Origin: Actibacterium sp. XHP0104
GTDB lineage: Bacteria > Pseudomonadota > Alphaproteobacteria > Rhodobacterales > Rhodobacteraceae
Length of the DNA stretch: 64,000 nt
NCBI RefSeq assembly: GCF_025751515.1
Contig: NZ_JAOWLE010000002.1
Coordinates: forward strand, 62,001-126,000
Direction: 5' to 3'
Both the position numbers and the translations under genes were made by a program. Numbering within the stretch: position 1 is the stretch's first letter; every line of letters begins with the position of its first letter. Shown here one piece after another: positions 28,345 to 37,455 of the stretch. The notes beneath the pieces were generated by a model. That model was given only the letters and a program-made list of their open reading frames with translations. It did not search any database and was not told the origin of the DNA.

Positions 28345-28361
28345 GCCAGGAAAAACCTGGC
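28345..28361 (+). promoter_or_regulatory. Hairpin in the lpxC leader
   Basis: GCCAGG (28345-28350) and CCTGGC (28356-28361) form a perfect stem with an A5 loop, ending 18 bases before the lpxC start codon. It could influence translation or mRNA stability; no T-run follows, so it is not a terminator. The 218-base gap 28162-28379 otherwise shows nothing clear. Confidence 0.35.
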
Positions 28362-28379
28362 GCAGTTTACAGGTGTTTC

Positions 28380-29300
28380 GTGCAAGCAACGTTGAAATCC
28401 TCTGCCCGTTTTGATGGCGTCGGTCTGCATTCGGGTGCGCCCGCGCGCATGGTCGTGCACCCGGCTTCGGCCGATTACGGGATCTGGTTTCGCCGCACGG
28501 ATATCACTGATCGCGATGCGCTGATCCCCGCCCGCTGGGACTATGTCGAACAGACCGCGCTGTGCACCCGTCTGGTCAATGGCGCCGATGTATCGGTCTC
28601 GACCGTCGAGCACGTGATGGCCGCGCTGGCCGGCTGTGGCATCCGCAACGCTCTGATCGAGATCGACGGCCCCGAGGTTCCGATTCTCGACGGTTCGGCC
28701 GCGCCCTTTGTCGCCACCTTTATCGAGCGTGGCATTCAGGGCCTGGGCACCGCCGACCGTGCGATCCGCATTCTGAAACCCGTCGAAGTGCGCCGGGGCG
28801 AGGCCGTGGCCCGCCTGGACCCCGCCGAGACGCTGGAAATCGACTTTCACATCGACTTTGCCGACCGGGCCATTGGCCGCCAGGACAAGGTGCTGAACAT
28901 GGCCAACGGCGCCTTCGTGCGCGAGCTGTGCGACAGCCGCACCTTCTGCCGCCAAGCCGATGTCGACGCGATGCGCGCGCAAGGTCTGGCCCTGGGCGGC
29001 ACGCTGGAAAACGCCGTGGTCGTCGATGGCGATCGGGTTCTCTCGCCCGGCGGTCTGCGCCATGACGACGAGGCCGTGCGCCACAAGATGCTGGACGCCC
29101 TGGGCGACCTCGCGCTGGCCGGCGCGCCGATTCTGGGCCGTTATACCGGCCACCGCGCGGGCCACGCGCTGACCAACGAATTGCTGCGCCAGCTGTTCGC
29201 CACGCCGGGCGCTTGGCGGATGGAGGTCTGCGACGACACCACCTCGCGTCGCCTGCCGGGCGTGGGTGTCAAGGCCGGCGATCTGCGGGCCGTCGCGTAA
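28380..29300 (+). CDS. lpxC: UDP-3-O-acyl-N-acetylglucosamine deacetylase LpxC
   Basis: 306 residues from a GTG at 28380, chosen because the protein then starts (M)QATLKSSARFDGVGLHSG, as in relatives; the frame is open 25 codons further, but that part is unlike the family. Zinc and active-site motifs: STVEHVMAALAG, HKMLDALGDLALAG and the C-terminal GHRAGHALTNEL histidine. It catalyses the committed step of lipid A synthesis. A weak AGG lies a few bases before the start. Confidence 0.94.
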   Translation: MQATLKSSARFDGVGLHSGAPARMVVHPASADYGIWFRRTDITDRDALIPARWDYVEQTALCTRLVNGADVSVSTVEHVMAALAGCGIRNALIEIDGPEVPILDGSAAPFVATFIERGIQGLGTADRAIRILKPVEVRRGEAVARLDPAETLEIDFHIDFADRAIGRQDKVLNMANGAFVRELCDSRTFCRQADVDAMRAQGLALGGTLENAVVVDGDRVLSPGGLRHDDEAVRHKMLDALGDLALAGAPILGRYTGHRAGHALTNELLRQLFATPGAWRMEVCDDTTSRRLPGVGVKAGDLRAVA

Positions 29301-29428
29301 GCCTGTCGCACCGGTGCAAAATCCGCGCCAAAGACGTTTTGCCGCGAAATTTTATGTGCTAGGACACGAGGCAAGGCTACGGTCTGCCCGATGGCAGGCC
29401 GTGGAACCACAGACAGGGTAGGCGGTTC

Positions 29429-30271
29429 ATGGGCAACAGATTTTCGCGCAAGGCTCTTGTCGGGGCGGTGTCGGCGCTGGCCTTTCTGGCGGCCTGCGGC
29501 GGGGGCGAGGAAGAACGCCCGCTGGAAAGCTATTCCGCCGAGGAAATTTACGCCCTGGCCGAGTTCCAGCTGGAAGAAAGCCCCAACAAGGGTGAACGCG
29601 CCGCAGAAACCTTTGCCGAGGTCGAGCGCCTATATCCCTATTCCGAATGGGCGAAACGCGCGCTGATCATGCAGGCCTATTCCTATCAGCAGGCCCGCGA
29701 ATACGAACTTAGCCGCTCGGCCGCGCAGCGTTACATCGATTTCTATCCGGCTGACGAAGACGCGGCCTATGCGCAATATCTCGTCGCGCTTAGCTATTAC
29801 GACCAGATCGGCCTTGTGGGCCGCGATCAGGGCGTGACCTATCAGGCGCTGCAATCGCTGCGCACCGTGATCGAGCGTTATCCCGACAGCGAATACGCCC
29901 AGTCGGCGATTCTGAAATTCGACCTGGCTTTCAACCATCTGGCGGCCAAGGAGATGGAGGTCGGGCGTTATTACCTGAAACGCGGCCACTATACCGCCGC
30001 GGCCAACCGCTTCCGCGCCGTGGTCGAGGATTTCAAGACCACCACCATGACCGCCGAGGCGCTGTATCGCCTGATCGAATGCTATCTGTCGCTCGGCCTG
30101 ACCGCCGATGCCCAGGCCGCCGGCGCGATCCTGGGCTACAACTTCCAGTCCAGCGAATGGTATCAGGATGGCTATGACCTGTTGCAGGGGCAGGGGCTTG
30201 AGCCGGGCCTGTTTGGCACCGGCTGGCTGCAATCCATCTATCGTCAGATGATCAAGGGCGAATGGCTCTGA
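29429..30271 (+). CDS. bamD: Outer membrane assembly lipoprotein BamD
   Basis: 280 residues. Lipoprotein signal peptide with lipobox LAAC (Cys23), followed by tetratricopeptide-type repeats (EEIYALAEFQLEE.., RALIMQAYSYQQAREY.., QSAILKFDLAFNHLA.., EALYRLIECYLSLG). It is the essential partner of BamA in inserting outer-membrane beta-barrels. Preceded by a 128-base gap and followed by recN 24 bases later, the order usual in Rhodobacterales. Confidence 0.93.
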   Translation: MGNRFSRKALVGAVSALAFLAACGGGEEERPLESYSAEEIYALAEFQLEESPNKGERAAETFAEVERLYPYSEWAKRALIMQAYSYQQAREYELSRSAAQRYIDFYPADEDAAYAQYLVALSYYDQIGLVGRDQGVTYQALQSLRTVIERYPDSEYAQSAILKFDLAFNHLAAKEMEVGRYYLKRGHYTAAANRFRAVVEDFKTTTMTAEALYRLIECYLSLGLTADAQAAGAILGYNFQSSEWYQDGYDLLQGQGLEPGLFGTGWLQSIYRQMIKGEWL

Positions 30272-30295
30272 TCGCGCGCCGGGGGGTGTAAATCC

Positions 30296-31948
30296 ATGCT
30301 GCGCAGTCTCGATATCCGAGACCTGCTGATCATCGACCGGCTGGAGCTTGCCTTCCAGCCGGGTCTGAACGTGCTGACCGGGGAAACCGGGGCGGGCAAG
30401 TCGATCTTGCTGGATTCGCTGGGCTTTGTTCTGGGCTGGCGCGGGCGCGCCGACCTGGTGCGCGCGGGCGCCGATCAGGGCGAGGTCGTCGCCGTGTTTG
30501 ACCTGCCTCAGGGCCACGCCGCGCGCGCCATTCTGGATGAGGCCGGGCTGCCTGCGGGCGACGAGCTGATCCTGCGCCGCGTGAATTCCGCCGATGGGCG
30601 CAAGACCGCCTGGGTCAACGATCGCCGCGCCAGTGGCGAGGTGCTGCGCGCCCTCTCTGATACATTGGTCGAACTGCATGGCCAGCAAGATGACCGCGGC
30701 CTTTTGAACCCGCGCGGCCACCGGGTGATGCTGGATGATTTCGCCGGTCTGGGCGCCGATGTCGCCGCCTGCCGTGCCGCCTGGCGCAAGGTGGCCGAGG
30801 CCCGCCGCGCCCTTGACGCCGCCGAGGCCGCGCTGGCCGCCGTGCGCGACGAAGAGGACTACCTGCGCCACGCCGTGGCGGAACTCGACACGCTGGATCC
30901 GCAGCCGGGAGAAGAGGCCGATCTGGACGCCCGCCGCCGCATGATGCAGGCCGCCGACCGCATCCGCGAAGACATCACCCGCGCCTTTGCCGCGCTGGGG
31001 TCCGATGGCGGGGCCGAGGCGATGATGGGCGACGCCACGCGCTGGCTGGACGGGGTGGCCGACAAGGCCGAGGGCCGTCTTGCCCCCGCGATCGAGGCTC
31101 TGGGCCGCGCTCAGGTCGAACTGGGCGAGGCGCAGCAGGCGGTCGAGGACACGCTGGACGCGCTGGCCTTTAACCCGGCCGAGCTGGAACAGGTCGAGGA
31201 ACGCCTATTCGCCATTCGCGGGCTGGCGCGCAAACACGGGGTTCAGCCCGACGATCTGGGCGGCTTTGCTGAGGATCTGCGCGCCAAGCTGGCGGCGCTG
31301 GACGCGGGCGAGGCCGATCTGGACGGGTTGCGCAAATCCGTGGCCGCCGCCCAGGCGGGCTATGACACTGCCGCCGCCGCGCTAAGCGCCCGCCGCGCCA
31401 CCGCCGCGCAGGCGCTGGATGCCGCCATGGGCGCCGAGCTGGCACCGCTGAAAATGGAACGCGCGGTTTTTACCACCGAAATCACCCCTGCCGACCCCGG
31501 CCCCGAGGGCGTGGACAACGTGGCCTTTACCGTCGCCACCAACCCCGGCGCGCCCTCTGGCCCGCTGAACAAGATCGCCTCGGGCGGCGAGCTGTCGCGC
31601 TTTCTGCTGGCGCTCAAGGTCTGCCTGACCAAGGACGCGCCCGATCTGACCATGATCTTTGATGAGATCGACCGAGGCGTGGGCGGCGCCACTGCCGATG
31701 CCGTGGGCCGCCGCCTGGCCGCGCTGGCCGAGGGCGGGCAGGTGCTGGTCGTCACCCACTCGCCGCAGGTCGCGGCCCTGGGCGCGCATCACTGGCGCGT
31801 CGCCAAGGACGTGCACGATGGCATGACCCTGTCGCGCGTCACCCCCGTCGACGATGCCCACCGCGTCGATGAAATTGCCCGGATGCTGGCCGGCGACACC
31901 ATCACCGACGAGGCCCGCGCCGCCGCCCGCGCCCTCTTGGCCGGCTGA
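30296..31948 (+). CDS. recN: DNA repair protein RecN
   Basis: 550 residues, SMC-like ATPase. N-terminal LRSLDIRDLLIIDRLEL and Walker A TGETGAGKSILLDSL, then the Gln motif VELHGQQD, a central Ala/Glu-rich coiled coil (about residues 155-370), the signature IASGGELSRFLLALK, Walker B MIFDEIDRGVGG and VTHSPQVAA. It acts in recombinational repair of double-strand breaks. Confidence 0.96.
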   Translation: MLRSLDIRDLLIIDRLELAFQPGLNVLTGETGAGKSILLDSLGFVLGWRGRADLVRAGADQGEVVAVFDLPQGHAARAILDEAGLPAGDELILRRVNSADGRKTAWVNDRRASGEVLRALSDTLVELHGQQDDRGLLNPRGHRVMLDDFAGLGADVAACRAAWRKVAEARRALDAAEAALAAVRDEEDYLRHAVAELDTLDPQPGEEADLDARRRMMQAADRIREDITRAFAALGSDGGAEAMMGDATRWLDGVADKAEGRLAPAIEALGRAQVELGEAQQAVEDTLDALAFNPAELEQVEERLFAIRGLARKHGVQPDDLGGFAEDLRAKLAALDAGEADLDGLRKSVAAAQAGYDTAAAALSARRATAAQALDAAMGAELAPLKMERAVFTTEITPADPGPEGVDNVAFTVATNPGAPSGPLNKIASGGELSRFLLALKVCLTKDAPDLTMIFDEIDRGVGGATADAVGRRLAALAEGGQVLVVTHSPQVAALGAHHWRVAKDVHDGMTLSRVTPVDDAHRVDEIARMLAGDTITDEARAAARALLAG

Positions 31949-32005
31949 CCATTGCGGCGGGCGGCAAATGCCGCTCTTATGGGGGGATCAGATCAGGGGT
32001 GCCCC

Positions 32006-33811
32006 ATGTTTCAGCGTTTCGAATCCGTGACCCGGCCCGCCGATGGCCCGCCGCGCCTGGCCGCCTTGCGAGCCGAGATGCGCCGCGCGGGGATCGACGG
32101 GTTCCTGGTGCCACGTGCCGATATGTATCAGGGCGAATATGTCGCCCCGCATGACGATCGGCTGGCCTGGCTGACGGGGTTCACCGGCTCGGCCGGGTTT
32201 GCTGCGGCGCTGATGGATCGGGCCGGGGTGTTCATCGACGGGCGCTACCGCGTGCAGGTGCGCCAGCAGATCGCGCCCGAGGCCTTTGCCCCCGTGCATT
32301 GGCCCGAGGTCGGGCTGGCCGACTGGCTGCGCGAGGCCCTGCCCGATGGCGGCACGGTGGGGTTCGACCCCTGGCTGCACACGTTCGAACAGATCGACCA
32401 GCTGCTGAAAGGGCTGGAAGGCAGCGGCATCACCTTGTCGGAAACCGCCAACTTGATCGACCGCATCTGGCACGACCAGCCCGCGCCGCCGACAGGGGCG
32501 ATTGTCGTGCATCCCGACGATCTGGCCGGCGAAAGCCACGCCGCCAAACGTGCCCGTCTGGGCGCGGCGCTGCACAAGGCGGGGCAGGGGGCGGCGGTGA
32601 TCACGCTGCCCGATTCCATCGCCTGGCTGCTGAACATCCGGGGCAGCGACATCCCCCGCAACCCGGTGCCCCATGCCACTGCGATCTTGCAGGCCGACGG
32701 CCATGTCACCCTGTTCACCGATCCGGCCAAGATCGACGACGCGCTGCGTTCCCATCTGTTCCCCGACATCACCCTGCGCCCCGCCACCGCGTTCGAACCG
32801 GCCCTGCGCAGCCTGACCGGCACCGTGCGCGTCGACCGCGCCAGCGCGCCTTTTGCGGTGACCGAGATCCTGAACGGGGCGGGCGTCGATCTGGAATGGG
32901 GGCAAGACCCGTGCATCCTGCCCAAGGCCTGCAAGAACGCGGCTGAAATCGACGGCAGCATTCGCGCCCATATCCGCGACGGCGCGGCGATGGTCGAATT
33001 CCTGAGCTGGCTCGAGATGACCCTGCCGGGCGGCCGCCTGACCGAGATCGACGTGGTCACCGAGCTGGAGGTCTGCCGCGGCGCCACCGGCCGCCTGCGC
33101 GACATCAGCTTTGAAACCATCGCCGGTGCGGGGCCGAACGGCGCCATCGTGCATTACCGCGTCACCCGCGACAGTAACCGTACGATCACCCCCGGTCAGC
33201 TGCTGCTGATCGACAGCGGCGGGCAATATCGCGACGGCACCACCGACATCACCCGCACCGTGCCGGTGGGCGAGGTCGGCCAAGAGGAAAAGGAATGCTT
33301 TACCCGCGTGCTGCAAGGCATGATCGCCATGTCGCGCGTGCGCTTTCCGCGCGGGGTCGAGGGCCGGCATCTGGACGCGCTGGCGCGCTATCCGCTGTGG
33401 CTGGCGGGCCAGGATTATGACCACGGCACCGGCCATGGCGTCGGCTCATACCTGTGCGTGCACGAAGGCCCGCAGCGCCTGTCGCGCATATCCGACGTGC
33501 CGCTACAGCCCGGCATGATCCTGTCGAATGAGCCGGGCTATTACCGCGAAGGCGCCTTTGGCATCCGCATCGAGAACCTGATCGTGGTCGAAGAGGCCCC
33601 CGATCTGGGCGACGGGCGGCCGATGCTGCAATTCCGCACCCTGACCCTGGCGCCGATCGACCGGCGGCTGATCGTGGCCGATATGCTGTCGGCCGAAGAA
33701 CGGGAATGGCTGGATGCCTATCACGCCCGGGTCGCGCACGAACTGGGCCCGCTGGTCTCGGCCGGGGCGCGCACCTGGCTGTCGAAGGTGACGCAGCCAC
33801 TGCCTGCATGA
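32006..33811 (+). CDS. M24 family Xaa-Pro aminopeptidase
   Basis: 601 residues from ATG 32006 (CAGGGG upstream), of the large aminopeptidase P type with two creatinase-like N-terminal domains (DGFLVPRADMYQGEYV.., SIAWLLNIRGSDIPRNP) and a C-terminal pita-bread domain. Dinuclear metal ligands are seen in IDSGGQYRDGTTDITRT (two Asp), GTGHGVGSYL (His), SNEPGYY (Glu) and IRIENL (Glu). It removes N-terminal residues before proline. Stands alone after recN. Confidence 0.93.
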   Translation: MFQRFESVTRPADGPPRLAALRAEMRRAGIDGFLVPRADMYQGEYVAPHDDRLAWLTGFTGSAGFAAALMDRAGVFIDGRYRVQVRQQIAPEAFAPVHWPEVGLADWLREALPDGGTVGFDPWLHTFEQIDQLLKGLEGSGITLSETANLIDRIWHDQPAPPTGAIVVHPDDLAGESHAAKRARLGAALHKAGQGAAVITLPDSIAWLLNIRGSDIPRNPVPHATAILQADGHVTLFTDPAKIDDALRSHLFPDITLRPATAFEPALRSLTGTVRVDRASAPFAVTEILNGAGVDLEWGQDPCILPKACKNAAEIDGSIRAHIRDGAAMVEFLSWLEMTLPGGRLTEIDVVTELEVCRGATGRLRDISFETIAGAGPNGAIVHYRVTRDSNRTITPGQLLLIDSGGQYRDGTTDITRTVPVGEVGQEEKECFTRVLQGMIAMSRVRFPRGVEGRHLDALARYPLWLAGQDYDHGTGHGVGSYLCVHEGPQRLSRISDVPLQPGMILSNEPGYYREGAFGIRIENLIVVEEAPDLGDGRPMLQFRTLTLAPIDRRLIVADMLSAEEREWLDAYHARVAHELGPLVSAGARTWLSKVTQPLPA

Positions 33812-33890
33812 AACGCTGGATTTTCTGACACCAAGCTGTCATGTATCGCCGGCATGATTGATGCGCCGGAGAGAAGAGAGGTTAACCCCG

Positions 33891-34235
33891 ATGACGAACG
33901 AGATGATGATCCGCAAAGCCGAAGGCAAGTGGGTAGTGCGTGCTGGCGGGGCCGTGCTGGGTGAGACCTCGAATGCGCTAGAGCTGACCGAGGCCAATAT
34001 GCCGCCGGTGATCTACTTCCCCGAAGCTGATATCGCCATGCCCTTCCTCGAGGCGGCCGATACCCGCATTGCCAGCCCGACCCTGGGCGAGGCGCAGTAT
34101 TTTTCGATCGAGACCAAGAGCAATTCGCTGCGTGATGCGGCCTATCGCCTGACCTCGCCCAATGCCGAGCTGGACCGCCTCAAGGGCTATCTGGCGTTTC
34201 GCGTCAGCGATACGGTGACGGTCGAGCGCCTGTAA
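33891..34235 (+). CDS. DUF427 domain protein
   Basis: 114 residues from ATG 33891, preceded by AGAGAGG. The sequence fits the DUF427 fold (KWVVRAGGAVLGETSNALELTE.., PPVIYFPEADIAM). Function is unknown; family members are small cytosolic proteins often found with redox enzymes. It is followed at once by a terminator shared with the convergent ClC gene. Confidence 0.85.
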   Translation: MTNEMMIRKAEGKWVVRAGGAVLGETSNALELTEANMPPVIYFPEADIAMPFLEAADTRIASPTLGEAQYFSIETKSNSLRDAAYRLTSPNAELDRLKGYLAFRVSDTVTVERL

Positions 34236-34257
34236 CACAGGCCTCTACCCGCGACAG

Positions 34258-34282
34258 GCCCCGGCATCGTCCGGGGCTTTTT
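34258..34282 (+). terminator. Rho-independent terminator after DUF427
   Basis: GCCCCGG (34258-34264) with CCGGGGC (34271-34277), six-base loop, then five T. Confidence 0.88.
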
Positions 34283-34285
34283 CGT

Positions 34286-36013
34286 TCAGGAATGTTCCTC
34301 GGCCGCCGTCGCGGCCAGCGCCCGGTTATAGGCGTTTAGCGCATCGACATGAAAGAGCGCGCCCAAAAGCGTGGCCTCGCCCTTGTCACTGGCGGGTTGC
34401 ACCACGGGGATGAAACTGTGGCCGGTGCTTTCAAACAGCGGCAGTGCGGTTTCCAGCGTGGCGTCGGGGGTTAGGAACATGCCGGTTTCCATCAGCGCCT
34501 CACAGGCCTCGCGCGAGGCGGCGCCGGGGCTGTCCTTGCCGCGCATTACCACGCTGGCCTTGTACAGCGACAACAGATAGGCCTGCGGCCCGGCGGCCAC
34601 GCGCTTGCCCGCGCGTTCCAGCATGGTCAGGAAGAACGACCGGTGCACTAGCCGGCTGGACAGCGCGCTGGACATCGATACCGCCACCATCACCGCCAGC
34701 CCGGTCTGCCAGTCGCCGGTCAGCTCGAACACGATCAGCGTGGTCGAGATCGGCGCGCCCAGCACAGCCGCCGCCACCGCGCCCATGCCCGCCAGTGCAT
34801 ATAATGTCTCGTCGCCGCTGACCCCGTCGAAGATGGATGTCGCGACCAGCCCAAAGGCCAACCCCGTCAGCGCCCCCATCATCAGCGAGGGCGAAAAGAT
34901 CCCACCGCCCATCCGCCCCGCCATGGTGATCGACACGGCCACGGCCTTGAGGATGGCAAAGACCACCGCCTCGCGCAGGATCAGGCTGCCCGTCAGCGCG
35001 GCAGAGGTGGTTTCATAGCCCACGCCGATGATATGCGGGAAGAAGATCGCGATGCCGCCCAACATCGCCCCCGCCACCGCCGGGCGCAGCCAGCGTGGAA
35101 TGCGCAGCGTGGCTTGCAACGCGTTGCCGATGTCATCGGCCCAGAATATCGCCCGCATCAGCGCCGTCGCCACCAGCCCGCAGGTCAGGCCCAGCAGCAG
35201 AAAGGCCGGCAGCTCGAAATAGATCACCAGCGAATTGTCGACCGGCAGCATGAACTCGGTGATATCTCCGAAAAACACCCGGCTGATCACCGTGCCCGCC
35301 GCGCTGGCGATCACGATCGGGGCCAGGGCGTGCACCGCGAAATGGCGCAGCACCACCTCAAGCGCGAACAAAGCCCCCGCGATCGGCGCGTTGAACGAGG
35401 CCGACACCGCCGCCGCCACCGCACAGCCCAAGAGGTCACGCCCGACGATGCCGCTGGCGTTGATCCGGGTCGAGACCCAGCTGGATATGATCGCCGCCAG
35501 ATGCACCACCGGGCCTTCGCGCCCCGATGACCCGCCCGAGCTGAGCGTGATCAGCGACGACACCGCCGAGGCGATCCCGGCCTTCTTGTCGACCCGCCCG
35601 TCATGCAGGGCCGCGCCCTCGATCACGTCGGCGACGGTGCGCACCCGGCCGTCATCGGTAAAGACATGCAGGATAAGCCCCACAACCAGCCCGCCGCAGA
35701 TCGGGATCACCAGGATCCATTGCCAGGGCAATGTCTCGGCAAAACTGTGCAGCATCCGCGGGTCGGCCACGCCGTATAGCCGGGTCTGCAGTGCGTTGAT
35801 CGCCAGGCGAAACCCCACCGTGGCAAAGCCCGCCCCGATGCCGACCGCCAGCGCGATGAACCAGAACTGGATCTGCGACGGCCCCTTGGTGCGCAGCACC
35901 GACCAGGCGCGGCGCAGCTCGGCGCGACCATCGGCGAACTGGCGGTTCAAAAGGCGTTTCAGCGGCTCGCTCACCCGCGACATCCCGTTGCAGGGCAAAT
36001 ATAATTTCGACAT
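34286..36013 (-). CDS. ClC family chloride channel/antiporter with CBS region
   Basis: 575 residues. After a cytoplasmic start there are many membrane helices. The selectivity regions are LSSGGSSGREGPVVH, where the Glu of GREGP is the gating glutamate, and GRMGGGIFSPSLMMGA; SFNAPIAGALFALEV is also typical. The last 110 residues form at least one CBS motif (MFLTPDATLETALPLFESTGHSFIPVV). The protein could start at 36013 or at the second Met (35983); neither has a good ribosome-binding site. It moves chloride, with or without proton exchange. Divergent from the flavoprotein gene at 36076. Confidence 0.92.
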   Translation of the reverse strand: MSKLYLPCNGMSRVSEPLKRLLNRQFADGRAELRRAWSVLRTKGPSQIQFWFIALAVGIGAGFATVGFRLAINALQTRLYGVADPRMLHSFAETLPWQWILVIPICGGLVVGLILHVFTDDGRVRTVADVIEGAALHDGRVDKKAGIASAVSSLITLSSGGSSGREGPVVHLAAIISSWVSTRINASGIVGRDLLGCAVAAAVSASFNAPIAGALFALEVVLRHFAVHALAPIVIASAAGTVISRVFFGDITEFMLPVDNSLVIYFELPAFLLLGLTCGLVATALMRAIFWADDIGNALQATLRIPRWLRPAVAGAMLGGIAIFFPHIIGVGYETTSAALTGSLILREAVVFAILKAVAVSITMAGRMGGGIFSPSLMMGALTGLAFGLVATSIFDGVSGDETLYALAGMGAVAAAVLGAPISTTLIVFELTGDWQTGLAVMVAVSMSSALSSRLVHRSFFLTMLERAGKRVAAGPQAYLLSLYKASVVMRGKDSPGAASREACEALMETGMFLTPDATLETALPLFESTGHSFIPVVQPASDKGEATLLGALFHVDALNAYNRALAATAAEEHS

Positions 36014-36075
36014 TCCCCGCGCTGCCCAACTGGCTTAGGGTGCCGCAAAGACCCCTCAGACCGAAAGGATCATCC

Positions 36076-37449
36076 ATGTCCATCGCTTCGGCCATTCAGG
36101 AACTGTCCCAAGTCTTAGGCGATCGGTTGAGCCTGTCCAAGGCCGATCTGGACGCCCATGGCCAGAACGAGGCCCATTTCCCCGTCACCCCGCCCGATGC
36201 GGTCGCCTATCCGCAAGACACGGCCGAGGTGTCGCAGATCATGCGGATCTGCTCGGCCCATGGCTGCCCGGTGGTGGGCTATGGGGCGGGCACCTCGCTA
36301 GAGGCGCATGCGCTGGCGGTTCAGGGCGGGGTGGTGGTCGATTTCGCCCGCATGAACCGGGTGATCGAGGTCAACGCCCAGGACATGGATGCGCGGGTGC
36401 AACCGGGCATCACCCGCGAGGCGCTGAACACCGATCTGCGCGCGACGGGGCTGTTCTTTCCGGTCGATCCGGGTGCCAATGCCAGCATCGGCGGCATGGC
36501 CTCGACCCGGGCCAGCGGGACAACGGCGGTGCGCTATGGCACGATGCGTGACAACGTTCTGGGGCTAGAGGTCGTGCTGGCCGATGGCCGCATCATCCGC
36601 ACCGGCACCCGCGCCCGCAAATCCAGCGCGGGCTTTGACCTGACCGGCCTGTTCGTAGGCGCCGAGGGCACGCTGGGCCTGATCACCGAACTGACCCTGC
36701 GCCTGCATGGCCAGCCCGAGGCCATCAGCGCCGCCGTCTGTGCCTTTGACGATATCGGCGCGGCGGTGGAAACCGTGATCGCCACCATCCAGATGGGCAT
36801 TCCCATGGCGCGGATCGAATTCCTTGACGGCGCATCCGTTGCCGCCGTCAACGCCATGTCGAAGCTGGGCCTGCCCGAAACCCCGCATCTGATGGTCGAG
36901 TTCCACGGCTCAACCGCGGGCGTCGCCGAACAGGCCGAACGCTTTGGCGAGATCGCCGACGAGATGGGCGGCAAGGGGTTCAAATGGTCGTCGAAACCCG
37001 AAGAACGCACGGCCCTGTGGGAGGCCCGGCACAAGGCCTATTGGGCGGTTTTGTCCTCGCGTCCCGGCGCGATGGGGCTGGTCACCGACCTGTGCGTGCC
37101 GATCTCGCGCCTGGCCGAGGCCGTGACCGCCGCCCATGAGGACATCGCCCGCGCCTCGATCCCCGGTCCGATCCTGGGCCATGTGGGCGACGGTAATTTC
37201 CATTCGCTGCTGCTGGTCGACCCCGACAGCCCCGAAGAGCTGGCCGAGGCCAAGGCAATCGCGGCCCGCATGGTGGACCGCGCGCTGGAAATGGGTGGGA
37301 CGATCACCGGTGAACACGGCGTGGGCATGGGCAAACTGCCCTACATGCGCGCCGAACATGGGGCCGCCTGGGACGTGATGGGCGAGATCAAGCGCGCGCT
37401 GGATCCGGGCAACCTGATGAACCCGGGCAAGATGGTGCCCGGGAATTAG
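36076..37449 (+). CDS. FAD-linked D-lactate dehydrogenase/glycolate oxidase family
   Basis: 457 residues from ATG 36076 with AAAGGAT upstream. PCMH-type FAD-binding domain: VVGYGAGTSLEAHAL, DPGANASIGGMASTRASGTTAVRYG, GAEGTLGLITELTLRL. C-terminal cap domain with HVGDGNFH, a metal/substrate site, and GGTITGEHGVGMGK ending NPGKMVPG. The closest match by memory is quinone- or cytochrome-linked D-lactate dehydrogenase; GlcD and D-2-hydroxyglutarate dehydrogenase are alternatives. No GlcE/GlcF genes adjoin, which argues against glycolate oxidase. Its stop is six bases from the convergent cobT stop. Confidence 0.85.
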   Translation: MSIASAIQELSQVLGDRLSLSKADLDAHGQNEAHFPVTPPDAVAYPQDTAEVSQIMRICSAHGCPVVGYGAGTSLEAHALAVQGGVVVDFARMNRVIEVNAQDMDARVQPGITREALNTDLRATGLFFPVDPGANASIGGMASTRASGTTAVRYGTMRDNVLGLEVVLADGRIIRTGTRARKSSAGFDLTGLFVGAEGTLGLITELTLRLHGQPEAISAAVCAFDDIGAAVETVIATIQMGIPMARIEFLDGASVAAVNAMSKLGLPETPHLMVEFHGSTAGVAEQAERFGEIADEMGGKGFKWSSKPEERTALWEARHKAYWAVLSSRPGAMGLVTDLCVPISRLAEAVTAAHEDIARASIPGPILGHVGDGNFHSLLLVDPDSPEELAEAKAIAARMVDRALEMGGTITGEHGVGMGKLPYMRAEHGAAWDVMGEIKRALDPGNLMNPGKMVPGN

Positions 37450-37455
37450 GCCTGC

